This document shows, in pieces, positions 26,018-38,584 of a DNA stretch of 64,000 nucleotides. The stretch comes from Ancistrus triradiatus. Its lineage: Eukaryota > Chordata > Actinopteri > Siluriformes > Loricariidae. Each line of letters starts with the position of its first letter. Position 1 is the stretch's first letter. The notes beneath the pieces were generated by a model. The model did not search any database. It was given only the letters and a program-made list of their open reading frames with translations, and was not told the origin of the DNA. The stretch lies in the NCBI GenBank assembly GCA_025084515.1, contig JAJAGP010001499.1, positions 62,001-126,000 of the forward strand, read 5' to 3'. The translations under genes were made by a program, and so were the position numbers.

Positions 26018-26790
26018 TACCTGATGCTGACAATTTTTTTCATTGATGAACGCAGAATCCCGTTTACAATTTACATAAACATGTACCGAATTGTAAAGTT
26101 TCTATTCATTTACGCATAAACTAAATTACGCGATTGTTTCTGTGAAGTCCAGTCTGCGATGAATAACAGCAAAGTAATTATAAGATAAGTCTGTTCACTC
26201 TGCCGCCATCTTAGTAACGCCCCCTGGGCAGATATTTCAAGCCATACAAGACCAGACTCCTATCTCTTTGAATGAAGAGAGACCTATATATCCGAAACTG
26301 AAAGATAAATGAAGGTTTAAAATGCATATTTAGAATTGCTGTAATAATGTGACAAAAATGATATAAATTCATTGCATTGTTGGGTTCAAATAACACAGAA
26401 AAATACGTTTTTTAAAGATTATTCTGGTTACTGCGCATGCGCATCCCGCCACTACAAAGGGGCCAAGACTTGCCGCCCCCCTCTCCTGATATGCTGATTG
26501 GTTCTTTCTAATGTACTACAGTCCCATTCATAGTTCAAACAGTGACCAGTCTCCTCCTTATATAACGTCTTTGATAACAGACAGGGGCTGTACATCATCT
26601 GGCGTTACAAATTTAAAGTAGGATTAAAGTGCTACCTACTGATGGTCTGAAACATCGCGGCTTAGTGGGGTATAATTTCATTGCTGGCTATACATTTGTC
26701 ACATTTTAAGCTTGGCGAGGGCGAGGTGAGGTTGGTAGCTTTGCCATCACAGGTGGAGAGAGATGAGATTGGTGAGATAATGAGGTTAGA
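26018..26790 (-). repeat. promoter-like dispersed repeat, copy 2
   Basis: Reverse-oriented copy of the 818-1602 repeat. It retains a perfect palindromic TGCGCATGCGCA at 26432-26443 (NRF1 consensus) and, on the minus strand, AAGATGGCGGCA at 26212-26201 (YY1 consensus), plus GTTATATAAGG near 26565. It is better preserved than copy 1. Confidence 0.7.
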
Positions 26791-28280
26791 CTGTATATAT
26801 ACTATTGTCTTATATTCTATTGTCTTTTCTTTCGATATAGACTCAATCTCGCACCTCCTTCATTGCATATGGGCTGAAAGCACCTAATTCTCTGTTGTAA
26901 AAAAGTGCTGTATGAATAAATATGACTTGTCTGTTTTCTGTTACGAACCTGGTAGTAGTGAGTGTGACTGAAGTAACAGAAATCAGTAATCCAAAGAAGC
27001 GTCCACCTTTTGGCCATATTGTGCATGTAGTGAATTCCATTAGTCCACCATCTGGGAAAACCTTTCAGTCCCTCTACTGAGTGAAGAACCAGACCCTAAG
27101 TCTCTAGGCTCAGGGAAATAAGGACACACACTGTGCTCAGCTCTCCTGTACAGGAGTCATATCACATTTTTGGAGAACTATCCATCACATCACTCTGTCA
27201 TTAGTAAATCATTTAGGATTTTAGTCTGTGCAAAGATTTATGATCTGCAGTCTGGATTAATGTGCAGCTTTATCCAATGTGGTTTCATAGTTGTAATTCT
27301 GGTACGACTGTCCGGTGACAGCCATAAAACACTCACAAGATGAATAAGAGAAGTGCAGCACATTCCTACCACGTCTCTATGCTATGCATTAATCATGTAA
27401 TAGTCAAGAAATTGTGTCTTGCTGATTTAAACAGTGAGTCGCCTCCAGCATCTGCAGCCTATTCAGCATGAAGAGCTCAAAACAAAACAACCATTTGACC
27501 CATTTTATAGTTTGTTTTCATTAGGAGGACAACGAATCTTTATTTTTGTGCCCAGTATTTCTGTGCTGAGTTTTGACTGGTAGTCAGAAGTAAGAGTATC
27601 CTACAGGAAGCTGAATTCTATGAGACATAACAGCGTGATCAGCTTTACATTAACATTATCCCATAGCGTTTGTGATCAGATGAAAGACTTCATTCCCTAG
27701 TTTTATTGCAAAAAGCTACAAGGCTGATTGTATTTTCTAATCCTGCAAATTGTTGATTGATGAAACAAGAAACAAGAAGCCACGGACACGTTCTAAACAG
27801 ATTAGCGTATCATAAATTTGAAACGGGATCATGCTTAAGTAACATTTCACATGCACGATGGGTATGGGGGCCACAGGCCAGTGAGTTCCTCCTTACTTTT
27901 CTTTTTGCAGGCAGGTGGATGTTATTAAGGGGGATTGCATGACAGAACACGCTGCTCTCTCTGTATCCACCTGCCATCTTTGCCAGCCCTTAGATTTGTC
28001 AGCAGCATGCACTGCTGCAGAGTCAGTCAGATGATCCCTCATCCAGGCTTCTCCCCTGAGACAAGGCCAACTGTCTCTGTGCAGCATCCAGCCATGACTC
28101 ACACTTGGAATGTAAGATTAGCTATTTTCACCAAGACTTTTTAACCCGTACCATACCAAAGCTGCCGGTAATTCTGGAGCTGACTGCCTACTGGCATTTG
28201 AGTCAAACTGGTGCAAAACGGATTTAATATATAAAGGTATGCATCGTGTAATGACTGCATTAAGTTCTGTGAAACAGGTC
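26791..28280. other. intergenic, no gene seen
   Basis: The 27890-28110 part is somewhat GC-richer and repeat-free, with unrecognised short ORFs on both strands. No family match. Confidence 0.55.
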
Positions 28281-28352
28281 GTTGATCGAAATGGATGTTG
28301 TCCGGACATTACCATAGTCACACAGTCTTTTTATGCTACTTTAAACTACACA
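28281..28352 (-). repeat. short copy of the intronic repeat family
   Basis: About 70 bp matching, in reverse, the 3' end of the repeat found in nhsl2 introns 7 and 4 (CCGGACATTACCATAGTC and GTCTTTTTATGCTACT). It shows that the intronic segments belong to a dispersed family. Confidence 0.6.
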
Positions 28353-28967
28353 CAAAGGGAAAACTACACATAAATGTGTCAGACATACCGCCGAAAACAA
28401 GTGGAACGCTACCATCTACACAGCAACTGAAGCCTAAACTGTTCTACACATCACTGCCTCCAGGAAATACACAACACCACGGTTCTTCAGTTACAAGCAC
28501 ACATTAACATTCACACACACACACACCATAGAACCAAATTATAACACGCACAATGGAATATAAACATAAATAAACATATCTCCCTGGCTGCACACAACCA
28601 CGAAGGAATGAGTCCACTTGAAGCAACACTAATTTCCAGAACAGGCAATGCAGTATCACCTTGCTTACTACACTTTAATCCTTTAAGTAGATAAATGCAG
28701 CACGAAGCTACTAGTAGAACGGCACAACGGTCAAATGACCGGAGCTGGAACTTCTAGGTATATGTAGGTGAAACCGGCACAGAGCTTGTAGTGTTAAGCA
28801 AAGTACAAACTTTTCCATTTCACATCTCTGCTTGCAGCCGTGTCCTAAATGTGTCCATGTACAACACAGAAAATAACGTAGTTCCTACGAATGCACGCAT
28901 TTTAACAACGAATGCAATAAAAAATATGTAAACAAAACATGTTTAAAAGCAAAGTATGATATCAATA

Positions 28968-29060
28968 CAGGCAGTCCCCTGGTTATGATGCAGATCTGTT
29001 CCTACAGCGTGGTGTAAGTTGATTTTCATCGGAACTCGATTCTTAATATTAAACAATTTA
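28968..29060 (+). mobile_element. Tigger/pogo-like terminal fragment
   Basis: GCAGTCCCCTGGTTATGATG followed by a GTTCCTACAG and GTAAGTTGA context is typical of Tigger/pogo ends. The opposite end was not found; a Tc1-A piece begins 90 bp downstream. Confidence 0.45.
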
Positions 29061-29148
29061 TAAACTGAAAAATAGCAAAGAATTCCTTACCGTCTGTGGG
29101 AGTTCTAACTTCGGTTCTGCATTTTATATTTATTAGGCATAGCATTGT

Positions 29149-29327
29149 AAGGACCCCAGGGTAACTTCTAAGGCCTCTCTCACATTGGCTAATGTTAATG
29201 TTCATGAGTCCACCATCAGAAGAACACTGAACAACAATGGTGTGCATGGCAGGGCTGCAAGGAGAAAGCCACTGCTCTCCAAAAAGAACATTGCTGCTCG
29301 CCTGCAGTTTGCTAAAGATCACGTGGA
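29149..29327 (+). mobile_element. Tc1-A internal fragment
   Basis: 179 bp of Tc1-A transposase DNA only, covering the region that encodes NVNVHESTIRRTLNNNGVHG and KPLLSKKNIAARLQFAKDH, without inverted repeats. Confidence 0.85.
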
Positions 29328-29560
29328 ACCTTTTTCTTAAATTTCCCATCTGTTTAGAACCAACTTTGTGGAGTTAAAAGACAGATTGTTATTTTTATTG
29401 ACCTCGTGCGAACTAGTGAACGTTGATCGGATGCCAACATTACCTGTACACTCCATATTCTGCGGATTACAGGATCATCAGGTCCGAAAAAACGTACCAG
29501 CTTACTTGTTAGCAGGATCTTAGCCCAGTTTCCCGCTGCTGTACTCCTAGCCAACTATTA

Positions 29561-31599
29561 AATATTACTTAAAGCAAAACGCTGTGAATTGAGACTGATA
29601 CTGAAATCCCACTCATTTCTGTTTGCTGACTTGGCTGCAGTTCAGCACTACTGTACATAGTGTTAGAATACCACATCGCTGGCATGCAGCTAAGATTATG
29701 AACGTGATTTATTTTAAGCACTTCTCTTGCTCTGGATAAGACAGTCTGCCAAATGCTGTAGAGTTATGACGTGCTTATGCTAATGCATAAATCACTGAGT
29801 GCGCAAAACTAGCCTCAGAGGTGTGGAGCTATTGTGGACATTGTGTACGCTTCTGATTTATTTAACACCTTTTAAATGTTCATCATTAGCATAACCAGGC
29901 TAATATGACCTGATCTTTCCTTAATTAGATATACTGAACTGGTTTTTCAAACACACTGACTCCAAACACACTCCACAAAGTTTTCTTAAGAGCTTAAATT
30001 GTGTGCAATGTGAGGAAACGACAAAATGGTTTAATTAAGGAGTTAACAAGTTAATGTACGCTACCTAGCATTATGTGAGCATCGTGTCTGTGCTGCGAGT
30101 CAGTGCTCTGAGCTCCAATCTTCTTGCTAAATCTTCGGTTTCTTGCTAAATCTACCCAAATCCCAGTGCTGTGTACGCGTGCCAAATGCGATCTGACATT
30201 GTTTATTAGCAGTTATTCAGACCAGATGCTAATGTTAGATGGTAGTTCAACACCGCGGAATTTCAAAATGCCTTTTTAAGAATATTAACGATATTTTATT
30301 TACATATTTTGGGAGTAAAGATGAAAAATGCTCTTAGAAAATAGACTCTGGGCATTAAGAGATGTGCTAAACAAGTTATTAGTCTACAAGGACTATTTTT
30401 AATAGTTCGTTGTAAAATATGTTCTGGGGAACTTCAGATGAATGGCCATAAACAGGTTGGAAATGAATAAGAAGAAGGCTTCACTCTCCCATATGACACA
30501 TGGTCTTAATTATATCGTGCTTCATCCAAGATGTTGAGCAATACGCTGGAGAACCAGATGCTTGAATCAAATAACTTTTCCCTTATCACATTTAGAGTTG
30601 ACTCAAACAAATATCTTTGTTAATACTTTATTTGTATTCGCGTGTCCGAGAAGCTTGTTTGAAATCATTAGGGTGGACTCTAAGAATGTGTGTGTAGCAG
30701 ATATGGACTAATCTTTGGATCTGAATGCAAATGGTTAATGTTTATCTAGTGCTGGCTAGTGCTTATCGTATTAATTCTAATCAAACTGGTTTCTAATCGC
30801 CATACCGAACACTGAACTTTAGTGAACTGGTGACATATTTTATAACAATTAAATTTACCTAACCCTAAAATTCTCAATTATTCTACATTTATAAATTGTA
30901 GGTGACCAAGGTAACCTATTCAAAGATATCTTTAGTGACTTTCTTGTATACTGGTAAATATTAAGTCAATTATATCACTACTAATAACAGCTTCTAAAGG
31001 TCAGTTAAAGGAGTTGCTCATTTTATGACATGCTTGTGAAAGCAGAGAGCTTAGAAAACAAGAGTGTGAACTTTCAGACGTTTGGAGTTCGTCTGTGTAA
31101 ACTGGTTGTGCTGTTTTTGAAATGTTTACCAACAAGGTGATGCATTTTTGATTCAAAAAAGGATTCTCTGATGTACATTCATTTTGTATGTCAATGCAAT
31201 GGATGCAGTGCATTTTTGTCTGCATCATTTAAGGAGATGGAAAATAAATATTGGAAATTAAAAAAGGTCTGAACGGAGCAGTACAGTACCGGTTCTGTAT
31301 ACTTTCTTGTATTCCAATTATGCTCACATTTGCTCATCCAGTTTTAAGTGGCTACACCAGATATTGCTTTAATATATTTTTTTACAGCTTACAGTTGCAG
31401 TTTATAGACACTTTCATTTGAATGGAATGCATCTTTGCGCTACAGATTTTTACATGTCTAGACATTTTATTGCAGAAATCCAGGAAGCAGTATATCATCA
31501 AAACAATGACCAAGACTGGTTATGGAAGGAGCATAAACCTACTATTATTCTACGACCAAAAGCAAACTATTTAAGGACTCCACTATGGGAACAAGACTG
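29561..31599. other. intergenic, no gene seen
   Basis: AT-rich, with one SINE tail fragment (29733-29770). Nothing else assignable. Confidence 0.6.
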
Positions 31600-32350
31600 A
31601 ACATTAAGAGCAGTGTTATAGCCCAATATTTAGTCCTAAGCAGTAGCAGTAACAGTAGTAGCAGTAAGAACTCACCACATAGTAAAACTGCAGCTCCTGA
31701 CGTACAGGCTCTACAGGCTGCATCACTGTAGCTGAGCCTCCATGCAGTCCTGCATAGAACAAAACCATACCACTGCTGCAGCAGAGACTGGAAGCAAGCA
31801 CTTAAACCACAGATCCACTTCTGTCACCGCTGTTTCCCACCTCCTGGAAGGATCAGACAGCTGGAGTGAGGAAGGAGTCCATGATAAGATGCTGACCTGA
31901 CCTAGGAACCAGTGAAGCCAGCCAGGGAGAGCCTCAGAACATCCTCACAGTGGCTTCGTATCAGAAAGTGAAATCAGACTTTCCTGTGAACGGCACGCTG
32001 AACACGTGTGTGTGTGTGTGTGTGTGTGTTTCACTTGACAAAGTACGAGCCTCTAACCTACAGCCTGACAGAAGCAGGAAATGCTCCACTGATGGCTCAG
32101 AGCTTGACTTGCACGAGCCTGTCGTACTGAAGAAGAACACCTCAGCACATGGACCAACCAGGGATTCTCCCAAGAATCCCTCCCCTTCCCTCAGCACAGA
32201 GTGCTCTAGGGTTACAGAGGAACTCAAGGACCAGAGGAACAGATCTGAGTGCCTGTGACTTTGGCAAATCACTTCAATTCCTGCTTGTCTTCTGACCTGG
32301 TCTCAGCATTCTTGCAGCAAAGCAGGTGGATTGAAAATGACCCTATGAGG
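31600..32350. other. unassigned GC-richer segment
   Basis: GC-richer and repeat-poor compared with its flanks, with a 102-residue plus ORF (31950-32258) partly made of a GT-repeat-encoded CVCV run. I cannot assign a product. It could be regulatory DNA or a non-coding RNA exon. Confidence 0.35.
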
Positions 32351-32771
32351 TTGCTGTGGAGAGAAGTACGGCAAAAATAGCCGCACACCATGCACAGCCA
32401 TGTCAGTTTAACACAATTATTTTGTTGACAGTTTTTTACAACACTGCTTTACAGCTTAATTGCTGTGACCTCACCAGCATCTTACTATAAGTGCATAGAG
32501 TGGATTACTATAGCTTTGTAATTAATTGTGGTAAACGCTTGGCAAAAAAGTCTCTTTAGATTTTTCAGAGAAATACAGCAAACGTCAATGAACTTCCTTC
32601 CTACCAAGTCCTTTCTTTAATATTAGGTTTTATGCATATGCACTATTCACGCATCTGCCTATTTCCATCAAAACAAATAGCTTTAATGACATTATTTTAT
32701 GACATTGAGGTTAGAATTTGGAGCACAGACTGTTTCAGATGCCAGGTGAGAAGGAAATATGATATGTAATA

Positions 32772-33983
32772 CAGGTGCAACGATTACCGTATTTTTCGGG
32801 CTATAAAGCGCACCGGATTATAAGACGCAATATCAACGATCGACTGCTAACGGATATATTTTCATACATAAAACGCACCGGGTTATAAGACGCATTAAAT
32901 GAAACTAAACTCTTAAATTCCGTCGGAAGCTCAGTTTGGTCTTTACCTGGAGCAGGGCTTCTTCTTGCTTCCTCCACTTCCGTATCATTGATTCGTTAAT
33001 GTTGAATTCTCTCGCAGCTGCTCTATGACCATGTTGTACTGCGTGACTGATGGCGCTGAGTTTGAAATCCGCTTCGAAAATGAATGAATGAAAGCACATA
33101 CCGTATTACCCCGCTATGCTACGCACTACAAGCTTCGTAACTTACCAAGGCCGTGCTAAAACATTTTGACAGATTTATGAGCGCCGTGTACCATCTACAA
33201 TCGGTTCTAGGTCAGAAAGCACAGCCAGAATTAATTCATACATTAGGCGCACCGCATTTAAAGGCGCACTGTCAATTTTTGAGAAAGTTAAAGGATTTTA
33301 AGTGATTTTATGGTCCGAAAAATACGGTAATCGATTTAGTTGACTAAAATCAAGTGCCAAATTAGTTCACCACTAATTTAGTAGTTGATTAGTCAGTGAG
33401 CTGTAACATTTTCTCTTTTGAAAATTCAAGTTCTCTTGAATTAGTATCCTCAATAAAGTTGACCATTTTAAACACCGCATCGCTGTTTTAATATTGAGAC
33501 CATGGGTACGTTCAAATTTGCCAAACTTGGGAAAATATATATTTTTTCTTTTCTTGAGTACTCCACAAACACTCGCAAACAGTTTCAAGACGTAGTTTCT
33601 CCGTGAACATACAGGGGAGCTGGACGAAGAGAATGTTTACAGCGAGTTTAAAGGACAAGTTTTCCACAAATGATCGCCACTGTTTGCCGAATTCGAACAT
33701 GCTCCACTTCTGTGACTGGGGATACTGATCTAGTGATTTGGTACAAAAAGATACTGGAGTTTTTGCATTAGCAGGAAAGTTCACTAAAGCAGGGAATAAG
33801 TATCTTTATTGTCTTCATTGTTAGTTATCAAACGCATGATACAACTTCAAACTAAATGTAAAGGCTGATTGGTACATACGAGTTATTTGGTAATGTAGTG
33901 ATTCATGATCCGAATGATCAATTATTCGTTTCAATAATCCATAAATTATTCGACTACCAAAATAATTGTGTGTTGCAGCCCTA
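32772..33983. mobile_element. hAT-type element containing a pogo MITE
   Basis: Left end AGGTGCAACGATTA; the right end read in reverse is TAGGGCTGCAACACAC. Internal TAATCGATTTAGTTGAC and ATTATTCGACTACC near opposite ends support one element. The left end is interrupted by the pogo-type MITE at 32787-33327. No confident target duplication. Short minus-strand ORFs inside (33373-33784) have no recognised product. Confidence 0.6.
32787..33327 (-). mobile_element. pogo-type MITE, copy 2
   Basis: 541 bp, same family as 16184-16757 but reversed. Ends are CCGTATTTTTCGGGC / GTCCGAAAAATACGG with TA on both sides. On the minus strand it encodes ADFKLSAISHAVQHGHRAAA followed by REFNINESMIRKWRKQEEAL, a clear pogo/CENP-B-type helix-turn-helix remnant, better preserved than copy 1. 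No DDE domain. Confidence 0.82.
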
Positions 33984-34043
33984 TAAGACAATGCTAAACT
34001 CTTCATTCGTAGTTTTGTGCTTGAAAATGTTTCGATTTTACAG

Positions 34044-34310
34044 GTATCCATTCATTCATTCTCGTATCCTCTTAATCCTGGTCAGGAACATGGGAAAGCC
34101 ATGTCTAGCCGGCATAACAGCCCTACACATGTAACAATCATCATAGGGCACATACACATACACAGTCATGTCACTTTAGAAACACCAATTAACCTAACAC
34201 TCATGTCTTTGGAAAGTGGGAAAAAACCGGAGTGAACCCACACAGACACGGGGAGAACATGCAAACTCCACCCAAGTGTAATCCGAGGTCTGCTGCACCC
34301 CTGTTTACAA
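34044..34310 (-). mobile_element. DANA/V-type SINE, reverse
   Basis: CATTCATTCATTCTCGTATC (tail), then TAACCTAACACTCATGTCTTTG and GGGGAGAACATGCAAACTCC, the reverse of the conserved body. Confidence 0.75.
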
Positions 34311-34954
34311 TATTTTCGTAGCTTCACAGCCATTGTTACCATCCCTGTAATACCCCACCGGTATTAAATACAGTATCCTGTTCTGTTTTTAGGAAAAACC
34401 TATGATAAAGGGATTTTAAATGTTTTTTACAATGTCCACAAAATGATGATTATTCATACGTTTTTGGCCAGGATTAAGGGAAAATGTAAACAGCCATCAT
34501 GAGTTATTCACTGGAATCTGTCACGCCCTGCAACGCACCTTCCAGTGTACCTGAACTCACACAGCTCTGACCCAGTCTCCTCCTATTGAGTTCAGATTTG
34601 CCCTCGTTTTAACTCCCACATCTGTGTAATAACCAGCCATTTTAGCGTGTTAATTTACCTCTTTCGGTTATGAAGGTACATGTACTTATGTGTGAGTTCT
34701 CTGAGGGTTCCCTGATCGCTGTTTGGTTGTTGATCCCGTGCTTTATTCTCTGTCGACCAGAGGTTTGGAATGGCTTCCCACAACCGTCTCCGTCTCCAGT
34801 GGCCTCACATAAACGTTTACCTCTAATTCAGTCTCAAAAGTACAGTGGCATTCTGTATATATTTTGTTGCTTTTCAACTGAAAATCATGATTTTGCTGTA
34901 AACAAGATTTATGGATCAAATTGGTCATCAGAGCAGAACGACCAGCGCTGCTGC

Positions 34955-35150
34955 ATTAGCTCGAGATGCACGGATTCAAACCCTGTGGAGTTGCATGCTC
35001 CTCATGACTGTGGGTTTCCTCACACATGCATTAGGTCAACTGGTGTTGCTGAACTGTCCCAATGTAAGTGTGTGAGAGAGTGTGTGTGTGTGTGTATGGG
35101 GAGGGGCATGTGCCCTGTGATAGGCTCTCGCCTTGTGCCTTGTGCTGCTG
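34955..35150 (+). mobile_element. diverged DANA/V-type SINE
   Basis: Weak tRNA B box (GGATTCAAACCC), the body TGTGGGTTTCCTCACACATG and TGCCCTGTGATAGGC. The long open frame through this region (34670-35155) runs across the SINE and is not a gene. Confidence 0.55.
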
Positions 35151-36285
35151 GTTGAGAACTTGCTTGTTAGCCTGTGAGCAGCGTTAGTTTCTCGTCTTAC
35201 ACTGTAGATCATCGAGTCCTCATGTGCAACTGTTTGCATGTTTTCTCAAAGCTACTCTGGATGGGAGCGTCTGCCAAATGACTAAATGTAAATGAAGTGT
35301 GTGGGCTGCTGGGATGTGTAGTTTTTAAATATAAATAGTGCTATACCTGTTTAAATCACACAACGTATGGTCCCTGAGGTCATGTACTTACAAAGTGTGG
35401 TGTTTGCTAATCACGTATGGCATTCAAGTAAACTGAATTCGCTAAAATGTCCGACAATGAGTTATGAGTTTCTGCATGTGTCCTTAATTCTATAGAGTAG
35501 AGATTCTGCACATTCTTTGTGGTCATGCTCAGGTTCTGCTCTAACCACAGCCCATATGTCTGCAACCCTATCCCGCCAGGGGTCTTAATGCAAACGTACA
35601 TGAGCACATACGTATGCACTGTAACAATGCATGTCACACACAAATCCACAATCATACTGCCCTTGCCAAAAATAATGGACTCACAACACACTTAGAGGAT
35701 GTTCACCCAGCTTTCTAACTTCCTAGTCAATAAACAAATCACAGATATGACAGCAAACACATTTTGATTAATAGCTGAACAATCTGGCTTCGTAAAACAT
35801 ACCTTCATTATTTGCATATTATTTCCAGATCATGGACAGGAAACAATTATGGAAGCACTCAAATAATTATGGACTGACGATGTAATTTGCATTTCTAAAA
35901 CAAATGCCTGCACAAGTCTAAAAATGTAAATTAGTCTGCGGTTAAAAGGGAGTGCTTACAGACCTTAACGAGCTGTTGGATTTGGTTAGCTGAAAGAAAA
36001 CATGGTGCCTACAATAGAGTTGTCAACTGAAATAATGGAAACCTCCTGATTATGAAATTACTTGAAGAAGGAAATCCAACATGGAGTGTGGCAAAATATG
36101 TTGGCTGTTTCCAGTCTGTTGAAATAAAAGGTGAACATATGGAGGACCAAGGAATACATCAGAGTGTCAGGATAGAAAAATCAAAACAATATCCCTTGAA
36201 AAGAGAAAACACACAACTGGGTGGAAACAGGAGTCAATGATTGTGATAGAACTGTAAGAAATCATCCAAAAGAAATGGGAATATA

Positions 36286-37770
36286 CAGTTGTGCTTGAAA
36301 GTTTGTGAACCCTTCAGAATTTTCTATATTTCTGCATAAATATGAGCTAAAACATCATCGGATTTTCACACAAGTCCTAAAAGTAGATAAAGAGAACCCA
36401 GTTACACAAATGAGGCAAAAATATTATACTTGGTCATTTATTTATTGAGGAAAATGATCAGTGAGTGGCAAAAGTATGTGACCTTCTAGGATTAGCAGTT
36501 AATTTGAAGGTGAAATTAAAGTCAGGTGTTCTCCATCAATGGGATGCCAACCAGGTGTGAGTGGGCACCCTGTGTTATTTAAAGAACAGGGATCTATCAA
36601 AGTCTGCTCTTCACAACACACGTTTGTGGAAGTGTATCATGGCACAAACAAAGGAGATTTATGAGGACCTCAGAAAAAGAGCTGTTGGTGCTCATCAGGC
36701 TGGAAAAGGTTACAAAACCATCTCTAAAGAGTTTGGACTCCACCAATCCACAGTCAGACAGATTGTGTACAAATGGAGGAAATTCAAGATCATTGTTACC
36801 CTCCCCAGGAGTGGTCGACCAACAAAGATCACTCCAAGAGCAAGACGTGTAATAGTTGGTGAGGTCACAAAGGACCCCAGGGTAACTTCTAAGCAACTGA
36901 AGGCCCCTCTCACATTGGCTAATGTTAATGTTCATGAGTCCACCATCAGAAGAACACTGAACAACAATGGTGTGCATGGCAGGGTTTGCAAGGAGAAAGC
37001 CACTGCTCTCCAAAAAGAACATTGCTGCTCGTCTGCAGTTTGCTAAAGATCACTTGGACGACCTCTAGGATTAGCAGTTAATTTGAAGGTGAAATTAGAG
37101 TCAGGAATGAGACCAAAATAGAACTTTTTGGTTTAAAAGAGAAGTGTCATGTTTGGAGAAAGGAAAACACTGCATTCCAGCATAAGAACCTTATTCCATC
37201 TGTGAAACATGGTGGCGGTAGTATCATGGTTTGGGCCTGTTTTGCTGCATCTGGACCAGGACGGCTTGCCATCACTGATGGAACAATGAATTCTGAATGA
37301 TATCAGAGAATTCTAAAGGAAAATGTCAGGACATCTGTCCATGAACTGAATCTCAAGAGAAGGTGGGTCATGCAGCAAGACAACGACCCTAAGCACACAA
37401 GCCGTTCTACCAAAAAATGGTTACAGAAGAATAAAGTTCATGTTTTGGAATGGCCAAGTTCTGACCTTTAATCCAATCAAAATGTTGTGGAAGGACCTGA
37501 ACTGAGCAGCTAATGTGAGGAAACCCACCAACATCCCAGAGCTGAAGCTGTTCTGTACGGAGGAATGGGCTAAAATATATAGCCACTCACTAATATGTAA
37601 TACTGGATCATTTTCCTCAATAAATAAATGACCAAATATAACATTTTTGTTTAACTGGGTTCTCGTTATCTACTTTTAGAACTTGTGTTAAAATCTGATG
37701 ATGTTTTAGGTTGTATTTATGCAGAAAAATGTAAAATTTTAAAGGGTTCACAAACTTTCAAGCACCACTG
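36286..37770 (+). mobile_element. Tc1-A element, copy 5, nested
   Basis: 1485 bp with both ends present (CAGTTGTGCTTGAAAG / CACCACTG) and TA at 36284-36285 and 37771-37772. It lies wholly inside the older Tc1-type element. Left and right inverted repeats are about 200 bp. Confidence 0.93.
36639..37575 (+). pseudogene. Tc1-A transposase, broken
   Basis: Starts MAQTKEIYEDLRKRAVGAHQ and keeps the first 115 or so residues in frame: HTH (KTISKEFGLHQSTVRQIVYK), the GRPR-like LPRSGRPTKITPRARR, and STIRRTLNNNGVHGRV. A frameshift near 36985 follows. At 37061-37105 a 45-bp piece homologous to the element's own 5' leader replaces the part that should precede the first catalytic Asp region. Downstream, TKIELFGLKEKCHVWRKE, VKHGGGSIMVWACFAASGP and MQQDNDPKHTS are readable. 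Not functional. Confidence 0.85.
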
Positions 37771-38584
37771 TAGGAAAGCAAAAGGAAAATCAGAACTAAC
37801 ACCCAAACAGAAGAAAACGAGGTTAAAGTGGGCTAATTAGACGCAATCCTGGAGTGTGGATGATTAAATGAAAATGATATTCAGTGATAAATCACACATC
37901 TGCAATGCCAAGGAGATGATGCTGGAACTTCTGCCCTTCAAATGAAACATCTAAAGAAGGCTTAGGAATGAAAACAGTCAAATTTCCCCATGTTAGCTAA
38001 AGGTACCAGTCAATGCACAGACGTACACTGAAATTTAGAAAAGTTATTCCATGGGTAGGAACTAGGTTTGGTGATAATAAAGTATTCTTTTCAGGATGAT
38101 AAGAGTTTTAAAAGTTTTCTTCAGGAAAGGCGACAGCTCGCTGGCCAATAAACAGTCTGGACCTCAATCCGATTAAAAATTTATAGTGGAAATTTAAAAA
38201 CAGGTCCATGACAAGGCTCCATTCTGCAAAGCTGATCTATTAACCACGACTGAAGTAGGTTGGAACCAGCAAGATGTAGAATATTTTTTTCATTAGTGAA
38301 GTCATGCCACATGCCACAAAGAATTCAGACCGTCATAAAAGCAAGAGGAGAAGCAACAAAGTGCTGAGGGTGATTTCTTTTAACATTAATTTGATCTTGA
38401 ACTAAGTTGATCATTACTTGATTTGGATAAAAATATGCAATTACTTATAATAATTCAATTTGTTTGTCGTATGGTTCACAAAGCCACATTGCTCAACATT
38501 CATTAAATAAAAATACTGTGGAAAGCAGGATGAACATCATCTAAGTGTGTAGTGATTCCTTCATTTTTGCCAGGGTTTTTTGTA

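Larger units (their letters stand above)
35657..38582 (+). mobile_element. old Tc1-type element split by a Tc1-A insertion
   Basis: Diverged terminal inverted repeats of at least 130 bp: the left end CCTTGCCAAAAATAATGG with CACACTTAGAGGATGTTCA matches the reverse complement of the right end (TTGCCAGGG at 38568 with AACATCATCTAAGTGTGT). Without the insert the element is about 1.44 kb, a normal Tc1 size. Transposase remnants on both sides of the insert include LLEEGNPTWSVAKYVG (N-terminal HTH), WSVDDW and FSDKSHICNAK (first catalytic Asp), and near 38160-38290 a SLDLNPI-type third-acid region, all broken. Confidence 0.8.

Noticed and set aside
34670..35155. 161-codon plus-strand ORF
   Set aside because: Runs through a diverged SINE and a GT-rich stretch, has a low-complexity CVCVC run and no family resemblance. 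Chance ORF.
36597..37022. 141-codon minus ORF
   Set aside because: Antisense of the Tc1-A transposase, a mirror frame seen in several copies.
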